Below, piece after piece: positions 7,979-16,478 of a stretch of 52,934 nucleotides of DNA; position 1 is the stretch's first letter, and the number at the start of each line of letters is the position of its first letter. The DNA comes from a bacterium. Lineage in GTDB: Bacteria > UBA8248. The notes below the pieces were generated by a model. It did no database searches. It was not told the DNA's origin and was given only the letters and a program-made list of their open reading frames with translations. Position numbers and translations under genes: made by a program. The DNA lies in contig JAJDYR010000031.1 of assembly GCA_022825065.1 (NCBI GenBank), forward strand, positions 1-52,934. Direction: 5' to 3'.

Positions 7979-8974
7979 ATGAACAAGCCTTCCGTTGCGA
8001 TAGTGACGACCGGAGGGACGATTTCCTCAAAATACGACACGCGCGGCGGGGAGAACGTACCGGCGGCGAGCGCAGAGGAGTTGGTCTCGTCCGTCCCCGA
8101 ACTCGGGGGCGTGGCGGAGGTGCGCGTCGTCGAGCACTCGAACGTCACCAGCGACCTGATGGAGACGGCGACGGCGTTCGGCCTCCGCGACCGCCTGCGC
8201 GGGATTCTGGCGGATGAAGAGACGGCCGGGGCCGTGGTCACGCACGGAACGGCCACCATGGAGGAGACGGCCTATCTCCTGGACCTGACCCTGGGAGATG
8301 ACAAGCCCGTCGTGATTACGGGGGCGATGCGAAATTCCGTCGCCCGGGACGCGGACGGCCCGAGGAACATCTTCTATGCCGCGAAGATCGCAGCCTCACC
8401 CGAGGCGCGGGGCCGGGGCGTGATGGTCGCTCTCGATGGCGAGATATTCGCCGCGCGCGACGTCATCAAGGTGCACAGCCAGCGGCCCCATGCCTTCGCC
8501 TCGAGAGACGGCGGGCCCATCGGCGTCGTTTCGGACGAGGGAGTCTTCTTTCACTACCGACCCGAGCGGCGGCTCCACTTCGAGGTGCCGGCCCTCAAGG
8601 AGAACGTGCAGTTTCTCACCGTGACCCAGGGGGTGAACGACCTGCTCGTCCGCGCGTGCATCAAAGAGCGCGTGGACGGGATCGTGGTGGAGGGCGTGGG
8701 CGCGGGCAACGTGAACGTTCCTTTTTACCACGCCCTTTGCGACGCGCTCGAAGCGGGGATTCCCGTGGTGCTCGGGGTGCGCATCTTCGCGGGCGCGCCG
8801 CACCGCGCCAAGGCGCACGAGGGCTCTTTCCGCAGCCTGATCGAGCGCGGGGCCATCTCCGCGGGCTACCTGAGCGGGATCAAGGCCCGGACCCTGCTGA
8901 TGGTGGCGCTTGCCCATACGCTGGACCCGGAGGAGTTGCGCGGGATTTTCGAACGCGCAGGCGGGCGGGCGTAA
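7979..8974 (+). CDS. Asparaginase/glutaminase-family protein with a substituted catalytic Asp
   Basis: The 331-residue protein has the type I/II L-asparaginase fold: TTGGTIS (T14 matches the nucleophile), VTHGTATMEET, ITGAMR, DADGPRNIFYAAK and the Lys in ARDVIK (K164). In E. coli AnsB the second triad contains the Thr-Asp pair of HGTDT. Here it is HGTAT, with Ala92 replacing the Asp. No signal peptide is visible, so it should be cytosolic. Activity may be lost or shifted to another amide. The start has AAGGAG six bases upstream, and the in-frame sequence before it is only repeat DNA. No transporter is adjacent. Confidence 0.85.
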   Translation: MNKPSVAIVTTGGTISSKYDTRGGENVPAASAEELVSSVPELGGVAEVRVVEHSNVTSDLMETATAFGLRDRLRGILADEETAGAVVTHGTATMEETAYLLDLTLGDDKPVVITGAMRNSVARDADGPRNIFYAAKIAASPEARGRGVMVALDGEIFAARDVIKVHSQRPHAFASRDGGPIGVVSDEGVFFHYRPERRLHFEVPALKENVQFLTVTQGVNDLLVRACIKERVDGIVVEGVGAGNVNVPFYHALCDALEAGIPVVLGVRIFAGAPHRAKAHEGSFRSLIERGAISAGYLSGIKARTLLMVALAHTLDPEELRGIFERAGGRA

Positions 8975-9037
8975 GGACACAAGGCCCGCCGCCGCCCCGG
9001 TCGGGAATTGCTCGTTCCTCACCCGGCGGACCCTCCT

Positions 9038-9324
9038 TCCCCAGTCGGGTCCGACCTCCTTCCTCGGGGCTGTTGAAAAAGTTCTTTCCGCTTCATCCTG
9101 AGTTGCGGCGAAGCCGCGTATCGAAGGTCAATCGCGCCCAATGCGGAAGCGATTGCTACGCCCGGCACGAGGCGTTCGACTCCTCTCGCCCTTCGATACA
9201 AACGCTCCTTTCTCAGTCGCGTTTTACCTTTGGCGGCTACTCAGGGTGAGGAAAGAGGCGTTGGCGGTTTGCTGGGGGCGCAGACCAAGCTTTTTCAACA
9301 ACCCCTCCCCAGCCGGGTTCGACC
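9038..9324. mobile_element. MITE-like element (240 bp) with imperfect 19-bp flanking repeats
   Basis: The element spans 9066-9305. It starts GGGGCTGTTGAAAAAG and ends CTTTTTCAACAACCCC, which are inverted repeats with one mismatch. The interior is a second inverted repeat: CATCCTGAGT near 9104 faces ACTCAGGGTGA near 9240. A homologous copy lies at 36331-36545. Outside, TCCCCAGTCGGGTCCGACC (9038-9056) recurs as TCCCCAGCCGGGTTCGACC (9306-9324). No clean short target duplication is seen. Confidence 0.75.
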
Positions 9325-9496
9325 AACACATCTCTTCGCATTCGGCGTAATGGGTTTTACGCGACGAAGGATATGCCGGACAGGTCGTGCTAAGGCCCTC
9401 GGATTTTCAAGGAACGGAAGCGCGGATCGACGACTACCGTCGTTCGCTCAGGCGATGTGAGGAAGATTCAAAATGCAAAAAATAATATCCGAAAAA

Positions 9497-9540
9497 TTCG
9501 ATAAATTCAGATAAATTCACGGGGTTTTTCGATAAATTCC
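9497..9540 (+). repeat. AT-rich GATAAAT arm, left boundary of the repeat-free block
   Basis: TTCGATAAATTC, then AGATAAATTCAC, then TTTTTCGATAAATTCC: three GATAAATT units in 44 bases. The reverse complement of 36186-36229 matches it at 38 of 44 positions without gaps, and weaker similarity extends outward on both sides. The region is far more AT-rich than its surroundings. No gene is seen in 9325-9841 apart from this arm. Confidence 0.8.
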
Positions 9541-9841
9541 GGGGACAATGACAATAAGATAGCGGGCTTTTTCCCTTCACTGCAAGAATCCCGTATCGCG
9601 TTGATATTATTGCGGTTTATTCATTTTTACAACCGAACCCGAACCGGTCTTGAATCGGCCCCGAAGGATCCGTAACCAGGACAAAAGCGGATTCATTCAA
9701 GTACGTGCCGGGGTTAACCGAGGGCCCGAGGTAAGCCGGGGGTGGGCGCTTACGAGCGCTTATGTTCCATAGCGGATGACCGCACTTCGCTATCGCGTTA
9801 TCGAAGCGCTATGTGCCGTGCATGTGATTGATGGAAAACGT

Positions 9842-10831
9842 CTACGCCAGCCCCAGCAGGCCCGCCGCTGCGCCTCCCGTTATGGACGCGCGCTCATCCT
9901 CGATGAGGCCCGGTATGGCGTCCACCGTGCCCACGGGATCGGAATCCGCCACCGCGAACGGATAGTCCGTCCCGAGCATTATCCGGTCCGCCCCGACCTT
10001 TTCGATGACGTAGCGAAGCGCTTCGCTGCTGTGGGTGATCGTGTCGAAATACATGCGCTTCAAATACTCGCTCGGCGGTCGTTCGATGATTCCCTGGCAG
10101 GCGGGCAGCGCCCGAAGCCCGTGGTCGAAGCGGCCCTGAATCCAGAGCGCCATTCCCCCCGCATGGGACAGGCAAAGCCTGAGGTCGGGGTATTTCTCCA
10201 ATGCGCCTGAGAAGATCATGCGTGCGGCGGCGAGTGTTGTCTCCACGAGAAACCCGATCAGGTTGAAGAGATAGTAATCGCCCATCCTCTCGCGGCCGGG
10301 GGGGCGGATGGGATGGATGAGCACGAGCGCGCCGAGCCTCTCCGCCGTCTCCCAGAAAGGAGAAAGCGCCGGATCGTCGAGTTCGCGTTCGCCCGCGCTC
10401 GCGCCGATTTCGACCGAGCGCATGCCGAGCTTCGTGACGACCCGATCGAGTTCCGCCGCCGCAGCTTCGGGGTTTTGGAGCGGGACCGTCGCCATCGCGA
10501 CGAAACTACCCGGCCGCGATTTTTCCAGAGCGTGCGCCTCATCGTTCAGCAGCCCCGCCATCTCCGCGCCGAGAGAGTCTGGAAGATCGTACTGAAAAAG
10601 AAACGGGGGCGGGGATACGACCTGCCTCTCCACCCCCTGTTTCTTCATGTCCTTTATTTTGACGTCCACATCGTGAAAACCTTCCAGCAGAGGAATCAGG
10701 CGATTGTCCCCGTAAAGCGCGGGGTCTCCCGATGGGAGTTTCGTCACGTGGCGACCGTAAGGGTTACCCTCCTCCCGGACGAGTTCGAGATATGCCGGCG
10801 GTATGTAGTGGGAGTGTAAGTCGATAATCAA
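9842..10831 (-). CDS. Amidohydrolase_2 family (ACMSD-like) hydrolase or decarboxylase
   Basis: The 329-residue TIM-barrel metal enzyme is related to aminocarboxymuconate-semialdehyde decarboxylase. Metal-binding motifs are HSH at 6-8, a His in LVLIHP near 176, LSHAGG near 222, and the Asp of LGTDYPF near 289. Family members decarboxylate or hydrolyse carboxylated aromatic or unsaturated acids, usually with Zn or Mn. The start is a TTG, and GAGAGGA lies a little far upstream. It is the last gene of a four-gene minus-strand operon, 30 bases after the NitT/TauT-type ATPase, so it probably acts on the imported compound. Confidence 0.85.
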   Translation of the reverse strand: MIIDLHSHYIPPAYLELVREEGNPYGRHVTKLPSGDPALYGDNRLIPLLEGFHDVDVKIKDMKKQGVERQVVSPPPFLFQYDLPDSLGAEMAGLLNDEAHALEKSRPGSFVAMATVPLQNPEAAAAELDRVVTKLGMRSVEIGASAGERELDDPALSPFWETAERLGALVLIHPIRPPGRERMGDYYLFNLIGFLVETTLAAARMIFSGALEKYPDLRLCLSHAGGMALWIQGRFDHGLRALPACQGIIERPPSEYLKRMYFDTITHSSEALRYVIEKVGADRIMLGTDYPFAVADSDPVGTVDAIPGLIEDERASITGGAAAGLLGLA

Positions 10832-10861
10832 GGTTCGTTTCGTCCTCTCTTGAAATCTGCG

Positions 10862-11668
10862 TCAATCTCCAGGGGGCGCGACAACGCCGTGACCGTCTTT
10901 TCTGAGTTCTTTCCAGATGTGCGCCCTCAGTTCGGCGAACTCTTTCGTGCCGCGTACGTCATGGTCCCATCTCGGGCGGGGGATGCCGACGCGCAGGATT
11001 TCCGCGATTCTTCCCGGACGGGCCGACATGACGACCACCCGGTCGGCGAGATAGATGGCCTCATCGATACTGTGCGTGATGAAGATGACCGTCTTCTTCT
11101 CCTGGTTCCAGATACGCAGCAACTCCTCCTGCATGAATTCGCGCGTCTGGGCATCGAGCGCGCCGAAGGGCTCGTCCATCAGAATGACCACCGGGTCGAT
11201 GGCGAGCACCCTCGCGAGACCGACACGCTGCTGCATGCCGCCGGAGAGTTCGTGGGGGTAGTAGCGCTCGAACCCGGCGAGGCCGACGACATCGATCCAA
11301 CGCTGAACGATGGGTTTTTGCTTCACAGACTCCATACCTGCTATCTCGAGACCGATGGCGACGTTGCCCGCCACCGTCCGCCAGGGGAGCAGGCCGAACG
11401 TCTGGAACACCATGCCCCTGTCCTGAGCGGGAGCGCCGACGGCTTGTCCGTCGATGAGGATTTCTCCCGCGTCGGCGGGAATCAGCCCGTCGATGATGCG
11501 CAGGAGCGTCGTCTTCCCGCAGCCGCTGGGGCCCACAATGCAGACGAACTCCTGGTCGGCCACTTCGAACGATACGTCCTTGAGCGCCTCGACGGCGCTT
11601 TCCTCATCCCCGTCGCCTTTTCTCACGAACGTCTTCGAAATGTTTCGAACGAGGATTTTCGAACCCAC
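10862..11668 (-). CDS. NitT/TauT-type ABC transporter ATP-binding protein
   Basis: The 268-residue ATPase belongs to the nitrate/taurine/sulfonate uptake class. Walker A is GPSGCGKTT (46-54), the Q-loop lies in MVFQTFGLLPW, the signature is LSGGMQQR near 142, and Walker B is VVILMDEPFGALD near 162, followed by a switch His in ITHSIDEA. No C-terminal regulatory domain is present, as usual for this class. The start is a GTG with AAGGGGA close upstream. It follows the binding-protein gene by nine bases and should dimerise under the permease encoded at 12793-13647. Confidence 0.93.
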   Translation of the reverse strand: MGSKILVRNISKTFVRKGDGDEESAVEALKDVSFEVADQEFVCIVGPSGCGKTTLLRIIDGLIPADAGEILIDGQAVGAPAQDRGMVFQTFGLLPWRTVAGNVAIGLEIAGMESVKQKPIVQRWIDVVGLAGFERYYPHELSGGMQQRVGLARVLAIDPVVILMDEPFGALDAQTREFMQEELLRIWNQEKKTVIFITHSIDEAIYLADRVVVMSARPGRIAEILRVGIPRPRWDHDVRGTKEFAELRAHIWKELRKDGHGVVAPPGD

Positions 11669-11677
11669 GGAATCCCC

Positions 11678-12712
11678 TTATTTTCCGTCCAGCTTCTTGA
11701 GCGCCGCCGACAGGAACTGGGGCGCCACGTGATCTTTCGTGATGCGGAACCCCTTGTCGTACTGCATTTTCTTGGCTTCGCCCGCCGCGTTTTTTCCGAA
11801 CCATTCGAGGCTATTCTGCAGCGTTTTGAGGAGCGGCGCGCCGCCGTTTCTCGGCCAGAGCTTGTATTTCATGAAATCCTTGTGCCCCTGCCATAAAAGC
11901 TTCTCGTCGTTATAGGGCGCGCGCTTCTTGAGGGCCACCGCAAAGCGTTTGGGGTCGTCATACGCGAGGCGCATCCCCTGGACGGCGGCGGTCACAAGCG
12001 CTTGCGCGGTACCGGGGTTTTCCTTCACGAATTTCTGCGTGGCGACCAGCATTGGGCCGACGACGTCGGGGGCAACTTCGCCGAAAACCGAAAGCACCTT
12101 GTACTTGCCGGTGTTGATCGCCTCGTTCGCGTCGATGAGAGCGGCGACGGTGGCGTCGAGCTTGCCTGCGAGGAGCGCCGCGATGCGGTTCTCACCACCC
12201 CGGATGTAGTGCATCTTGTAATCGTTTCTCTTGTAGCCTGAAACCGCTGCGTAGTAGTCGATGATCGACGCGCTGATGCCCGCGGGCGCGTGGACGGCGA
12301 CTCTTTTTCCCTTGAGGGCCTTAAGATCCTTGATGTCGTTTCTCGCGATGACGCCCCAGACGAGTTTCTGCTCGGAGACGGCGAGCGAGACGAGTTTCGC
12401 TCCCTTGGCCACCACCCGGGCGAAGACGGAGAAGGTGAGGTAACCGACGTCCACCTTGCCGGACGCCAGCGCTCTCGCCACCGAACCCTGGCCCTTCAGA
12501 ATGACAGGCTTGATCTTGGCGTCTTTCATGAACAGGTCCCAGCCGACGACCATCGCGCCTTTTTCCATGTCCAGCCCGGCGGGATAGACGACGTTTATCG
12601 TCTTGGCCGCGTGAACGGGCGTTGGAGCCGACGCGAACAGCAACCCCAGGGCCATCGCCGCCACCGCACAGAACAAGCCGAATCGGGTTTTGAATCTTGC
12701 GAAGTGCCTCAT
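11678..12712 (-). CDS. NitT/TauT-type ABC periplasmic substrate-binding protein
   Basis: The 344-residue protein has a clear Sec signal peptide (basic FKTR, a hydrophobic run to residue 33, then VHA-AKT). The mature part is a two-lobed SsuA/THI5-like binding protein (INVVYPAGLDMEKGAMVVGWD, GYLTFSVFARVVAKGAK, GKRVAVHAPAGIS). It would present a small organic anion or amide to the permease. The ATG at 12712 is preferred because GGGAGGA precedes it and a signal peptide begins there; a longer reading frame from 12760 adds 16 unlikely residues. The ligand cannot be read from sequence. Confidence 0.9.
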   Translation of the reverse strand: MRHFARFKTRFGLFCAVAAMALGLLFASAPTPVHAAKTINVVYPAGLDMEKGAMVVGWDLFMKDAKIKPVILKGQGSVARALASGKVDVGYLTFSVFARVVAKGAKLVSLAVSEQKLVWGVIARNDIKDLKALKGKRVAVHAPAGISASIIDYYAAVSGYKRNDYKMHYIRGGENRIAALLAGKLDATVAALIDANEAINTGKYKVLSVFGEVAPDVVGPMLVATQKFVKENPGTAQALVTAAVQGMRLAYDDPKRFAVALKKRAPYNDEKLLWQGHKDFMKYKLWPRNGGAPLLKTLQNSLEWFGKNAAGEAKKMQYDKGFRITKDHVAPQFLSAALKKLDGK

Positions 12713-12792
12713 GTCTTCCTCCCTCAAAGTTTTGAAATCGGAAAAGATGCCTTCTGACATAAACGATCCGCATCTCCTGCGGTTCGGTGCGT

Positions 12793-13647
12793 CTATCCCT
12801 CGGCGGGCGCGGGAGCCGTGCGCGCGCTGCCCTCGAAACCTCCCCGGATGGTGCTCGTCTCCTTCCAGGGGAACAGGCGGCTTTCCATCGCCTTGATGAG
12901 GCGCACGGAGCCGACTCCGAGCATCACGATCACCACCAGGACGGCGAATATCACGTCCGTGCGGAACACGGCGCTGTAGGTGACGATCATGCCGCCGAGT
13001 CCCGTCGTGGCCAGGAGCAACTCCGCTATCACCATGCCGCGAATCGCTCGACCCAGACCCAGGCGTATGCCGGACATGACGAATGGAGCGGCGGCGGGGA
13101 GAATGACTTTCATGAAAATCTGCCGCTGGGTCGCGCCCAGCGAGCGGACGGGTTCCACCAGTTCGTAGCGGACGTCACGCACGCCGTTGAAGGTGTTGAT
13201 GACGATGTCGAAGAAACAGAACGAGAACACGACGACGACGCGCGCCTCGATGCCGATGCCGAACCAGATGATGATCATGGGGATCAGGGCGGAGACGGGT
13301 GTGACGAAAAAAGCGGCGATGTACGGTTCGAAGAAACGCTCGACGGACTCGAACCGGCCCATGAGCATCCCCAGCGGAATCGCCGACGCCATCGCAGCGG
13401 CGAACCCCACCGCGAACGCCTGCAAACTTACCATGAGCGCGAGGAGCAACTCACCCGAGAGAACCACTTCGCGCAACGCTATGACGACCTGCGTGGGACC
13501 AGCGAGAAAAAGCGGTCCGACGACGTAACCCGTCACCTCCCAGGCGATGAGAGCGAACAGGTAGGAGGCGCATCGGACCAGTCGATCCCGCGACCAGTAC
13601 TCGCTACGGAACAGAATGAATGCGCTCCCGACCTTGTCGGCTTTCAT
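12793..13647 (-). CDS. NitT/TauT-type ABC transporter permease
   Basis: The 284-residue inner-membrane protein has about six hydrophobic segments. Its EAA-type cytoplasmic loop (EPVRSLGATQRQIFMKVILP, near residues 165-184) docks the ATPase. It is a typical SsuC/TauC-length permease. AAGGGA lies eight bases before the ATG. It is the first gene of the minus-strand operon permease, binding protein, ATPase, amidohydrolase, and faces the cyclase genes across a gap of about 180 bases containing a Fur-like operator. Confidence 0.92.
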   Translation of the reverse strand: MKADKVGSAFILFRSEYWSRDRLVRCASYLFALIAWEVTGYVVGPLFLAGPTQVVIALREVVLSGELLLALMVSLQAFAVGFAAAMASAIPLGMLMGRFESVERFFEPYIAAFFVTPVSALIPMIIIWFGIGIEARVVVVFSFCFFDIVINTFNGVRDVRYELVEPVRSLGATQRQIFMKVILPAAAPFVMSGIRLGLGRAIRGMVIAELLLATTGLGGMIVTYSAVFRTDVIFAVLVVIVMLGVGSVRLIKAMESRLFPWKETSTIRGGFEGSARTAPAPAEG

Positions 13648-13705
13648 AGGCGCGATCCCTTATGGATTCCGCATAGGCCTGCAAAACACTGCTCTTTGGC
13701 TATTT

Positions 13706-13724
13706 GGTAATGATAACGATTATA
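13706..13724. promoter_or_regulatory. Fur-like operator between divergent operons
   Basis: GGTAATGATAACGATTATA matches 15 of 19 positions of the classical Fur box and has dyad symmetry (AATGATA / GATTAT). A possible -10 TATACT (13721-13726) overlaps it and reads toward the cyclase genes; TTGGCT about 19 bases upstream is a weak -35. If real, both the NitT/TauT-type operon and the cyclase pair could respond to iron or another Fur-family metal. The match is by eye only. Confidence 0.45.
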
Positions 13725-13829
13725 CTAGCGATGCAACATTTCAGCAATGACTCGCTGTTCGAGTCACGGATGCCACAAACGGCCGTTTCACATGGTTTTC
13801 GAAACAAATATTTTCAGGTGGAGTAAAAA

Positions 13830-14570
13830 TTGCCGGAATTCATAGATCTTTCCCAGCCGATAGAAACGGGAATGCCCGCCTGGGTGGAAATGGGCGGCGG
13901 GTTCGGTCTCGCTAAAACCATCGTCTCCGATTGGGAGGATTACGAGACCACCGCCTTTTTGCGGACCCACGGGCGTGAGGGGGAATTGTTCCGAACCTGC
14001 TTCGTCGTCATGAGCGACAACGGCGGCACCCATGTGGATGCGACCTATCACTTCAATCCTCTGGGGGAGCGGATTGCGGAGGTCGATCTCGAGCGGTTCT
14101 ACGGCGAGGCGGTGATTCTCGACCTCACCCACCTCACGCCCATCCGGTACGACCCGTATGAGAAGAAAATTCTCGAAACGGACTGGATAACCCCCGAAGC
14201 CATCGAGGAGGCCCTGGAACGGGCAGGCGAGGAGCTTCGCCCCGACGATATCGTCTTGATACGCACCGGGGCAGAGAAGTACTGGCCCCGCAAGGAATAC
14301 CATTTCCACTTCGTTCCATTTCGGGTCGAGGCGGTGGACTGGATGATCGACCGGGGTGTCAAGCTCTTCGGGATGGATCAAATCACGGTGGACGTGATTC
14401 CCGGCTACGACCTCCCGCACCTCAACATGCGCAAGCGCTACTCCATGCACATGGAAAACCTGAGAAATTTAAGTCTCATTTCACGGAGCAGGTTCCGCTT
14501 CGCGGGTTTTCCCCTCAAGTGGGCGGATGGGCCCTGTTCGCCGATTCGCGCCATGGCGATTCTGGACTGA
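13830..14570 (+). CDS. Cyclase family (kynurenine formamidase/isatin hydrolase-like) protein
   Basis: The 246-residue protein begins FIDLSQPIETGMPAW, as in the cyclase (PF04199-type) family. The metal motif appears as SDNGGTHVDATYHF, giving His-x-x-Asp-x-x-x-His ligands for Mn or Zn; the usual Pro of DxPxH is Thr. A later segment, YSMHMENLRNL, fits the catalytic His-Glu region. Known members hydrolyse N-formylkynurenine, isatin or cyclic amides. The start is a TTG after GGTGGAG; no ATG fits. It is paired with a paralogue nine bases downstream, suggesting a hetero-complex or two related steps. Confidence 0.85.
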   Translation: MPEFIDLSQPIETGMPAWVEMGGGFGLAKTIVSDWEDYETTAFLRTHGREGELFRTCFVVMSDNGGTHVDATYHFNPLGERIAEVDLERFYGEAVILDLTHLTPIRYDPYEKKILETDWITPEAIEEALERAGEELRPDDIVLIRTGAEKYWPRKEYHFHFVPFRVEAVDWMIDRGVKLFGMDQITVDVIPGYDLPHLNMRKRYSMHMENLRNLSLISRSRFRFAGFPLKWADGPCSPIRAMAILD

Positions 14571-14579
14571 GGAGACGCC

Positions 14580-15254
14580 GTGACGCGACGACTCGTCGAT
14601 CTGTCCCAAAGCATCCCCAAGGAACCCACCTTCGCCCAGGCGGAGACTTTCGGGAGAGGGGCGGTACTCGGCTGGAGCCTGCTTTCGGAGACGAAGCTCG
14701 TCCAGACGTCGATGCTGGCCTTCAGCGACCACGTGGCGACTCACATCGACGCGCCCGCGCATTTTCACCCCGAAGGAAAGACGATAGACGAAATGCCGCC
14801 CGAGCTTTTCCTGGAAACAGCGGCTGTCTGGCTCGACTGCTCCGCCAAAGGGCCGGGGGAGGAAATCGGCGCAGAAGAACTCGAAGAAGAAGCCGAATCC
14901 TCAGGCGAGGCGGTGAATCCCGGTGACGCCGTTTTGATCTACACGGGTTGTTCGAAGAAATGGGGGCGGCCGGACTATCGCCACGGCGTCAGGCCGCTCG
15001 CCCCGGCGGCGGTGGGCTGGCTTCTCGAACGCGGTGTGCGGCTTTTCGGGGTGGATGGCCCGGAGATCGACACCGATCCCATACGATGGCCCGCCCACAA
15101 GATGCTCCGGGAAAACGAATTCTACATCATTGAAAACCTGGCGCTCTGGCCCGCCGTTCTCGAACTGCCCCGCCGCTTCCGGATGATCGCCGCACCCCTC
15201 GCCATCCAGGGGGCCACCGCCGCGCCGTGCCGGGTTGTGGCGATCATCGACTAG
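14580..15254 (+). CDS. Second cyclase-family metal hydrolase
   Basis: This 224-residue paralogue of the preceding gene begins LVDLSQSIPKEP. The metal motif SDHVATHIDAPAHF carries the expected His-x-x-Asp-x-Pro-x-His. FYIIENLALW near 190 is the later conserved Glu segment. An acidic insertion (about residues 97-112, rich in Glu) is unusual. It starts with GTG, and GGAG overlaps the end of the first cyclase gene. Its TAG stop overlaps by four bases the stop of the LVIVD gene on the other strand, so the two operons converge tightly. The reaction is not known. Confidence 0.85.
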   Translation: MTRRLVDLSQSIPKEPTFAQAETFGRGAVLGWSLLSETKLVQTSMLAFSDHVATHIDAPAHFHPEGKTIDEMPPELFLETAAVWLDCSAKGPGEEIGAEELEEEAESSGEAVNPGDAVLIYTGCSKKWGRPDYRHGVRPLAPAAVGWLLERGVRLFGVDGPEIDTDPIRWPAHKMLRENEFYIIENLALWPAVLELPRRFRMIAAPLAIQGATAAPCRVVAIID

Positions 15255-16405
15255 CTCCCAACCCACTCGAGAATGTCGTACCCGCCGTTTCTGTCGACGA
15301 TATGGTAGAGGCCGTCGACTTCCTGGAACACGTCGTTGGTCTGGGTGGCCTCGTAGCCCTTGCCGGGTTCGGGAATGTAGTAGCCCAGCTCCTCTACGCC
15401 CCAGGGGTCGGATATATCGATCATGCGCAGGCCGCCCCCGAACCAGGCCACGGCGAAGCGGGTTTGCTCTCCGTATATCTGTTCCTGGGGCTGATGGCAG
15501 CCGTACCAGAATTTCGGGTCGTAGGGTTCGTCGTCCTTGCGCGCGCGGTAGGTGGAGATGGGGACGGGATTCGTTTCCTCGGTGACGTCGACGATCCACA
15601 AAAAGGCGTTGGGCGTCGGCGCCAGCCTGTCGGCGACCTCCTCGTCGTTCACGATGAGAATTTTCCGTCCCTTGATTGTGTACGGCAAGGGCATCGCCGT
15701 GTGGGTGGGACATGGGAAGGGCGGACTCCAGTCGACGTGGACGATGGGTTCCGGCTTCGAGAGGTCCGAGACGTCGTGGATATACCATCCGTGATGCCAC
15801 CAGCCGCTGTAGAGGCGGTCTCCCATGCGGAACGGGTGGTGGCAGCGCACGCGCCTGCCTTCCGGCAAGGGTTCTTCTCCCCCGCCCACCCATTGGCCGG
15901 GCACCCACCAGAGCGCGGTGTACTCGGGTTTCTCGGGGTCCTTCAGATCCAGGATGCCCAGAATGTTGCCCACGTATCCTTCGGGTGCGGGCGAGCCGTA
16001 GCAATAGCGGCCATCGTATGTGAAGCGGTGGTAACCCCATTCGCCGGCTTCCACGAACGCTATTTCGCGGGGGTTCGTCCTGTCCGAAATGTCGTAAATC
16101 TTGAGGCCGCCCCGGGGCTTTTCCGGCCCCTCGTAGAAACGGAATTTCTCGTAGTTGACCAGCATGAGGTCCCCGTCCACGCGAACCTTGTGCGAGTGGA
16201 TATTGGGCGGGACTTTCAGACGACAGACGACCCTGGGGTTCTTGCGGTCCGAGATATCCAGGATGGTCGTGCCATCGGGCGGGCGCATATGGGATAGATA
16301 GGCGTAGTTCCCCGCCACGACCACCTGGCCCGCGCCCGGCATGTCGTCGATTCGCGCGACCGACTTGAAACCCTTGTTCAGTCCGAACGGTCCGTATTTC
16401 ACCAT
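15251..16405 (-). CDS. LVIVD-repeat beta-propeller protein
   Basis: The 384-residue protein is built from repeats of the form I-x-D-(I/L/V)-S-D-x-x-x-P: TTILDISDRKNPRVV, LKIYDISDRTNPREI, LGILDLKDPEKPEYT, YIHDVSDLSKPEPIV, LWIVDVTEETNPVPI and RMIDISDPWGVEELG. This is the LVIVD (PF08309-type) propeller, whose members are mostly uncharacterised. Many His residues (CHHPF, WWHHGW) could bind metal. No signal peptide is evident. The ATG at 16405 is chosen for GAGCAGGAG upstream; the reading frame continues 113 codons further but is antisense to the neighbouring amidohydrolase. It is the last gene of the MBL, amidohydrolase, LVIVD series. Confidence 0.8.
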   Translation of the reverse strand: MVKYGPFGLNKGFKSVARIDDMPGAGQVVVAGNYAYLSHMRPPDGTTILDISDRKNPRVVCRLKVPPNIHSHKVRVDGDLMLVNYEKFRFYEGPEKPRGGLKIYDISDRTNPREIAFVEAGEWGYHRFTYDGRYCYGSPAPEGYVGNILGILDLKDPEKPEYTALWWVPGQWVGGGEEPLPEGRRVRCHHPFRMGDRLYSGWWHHGWYIHDVSDLSKPEPIVHVDWSPPFPCPTHTAMPLPYTIKGRKILIVNDEEVADRLAPTPNAFLWIVDVTEETNPVPISTYRARKDDEPYDPKFWYGCHQPQEQIYGEQTRFAVAWFGGGLRMIDISDPWGVEELGYYIPEPGKGYEATQTNDVFQEVDGLYHIVDRNGGYDILEWVGS

Positions 16406-16478
16406 CTCCTGCTCCTCTGAATATTTCCCTACATCGAGACGGGGCGTAAATATGTCCAATGAAGAAAAGCTGTACGGG

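Noticed and set aside
9340..9459. Possible C-terminal gene fragment on the plus strand before the AT-rich arm
   Set aside because: Short charged peptides in more than one frame without recognisable similarity.
15251..15254. Four-base convergent overlap of the cyclase and LVIVD genes as a regulatory device
   Set aside because: Stop codons sharing bases between convergent genes are common in compact genomes; nothing else suggests function.
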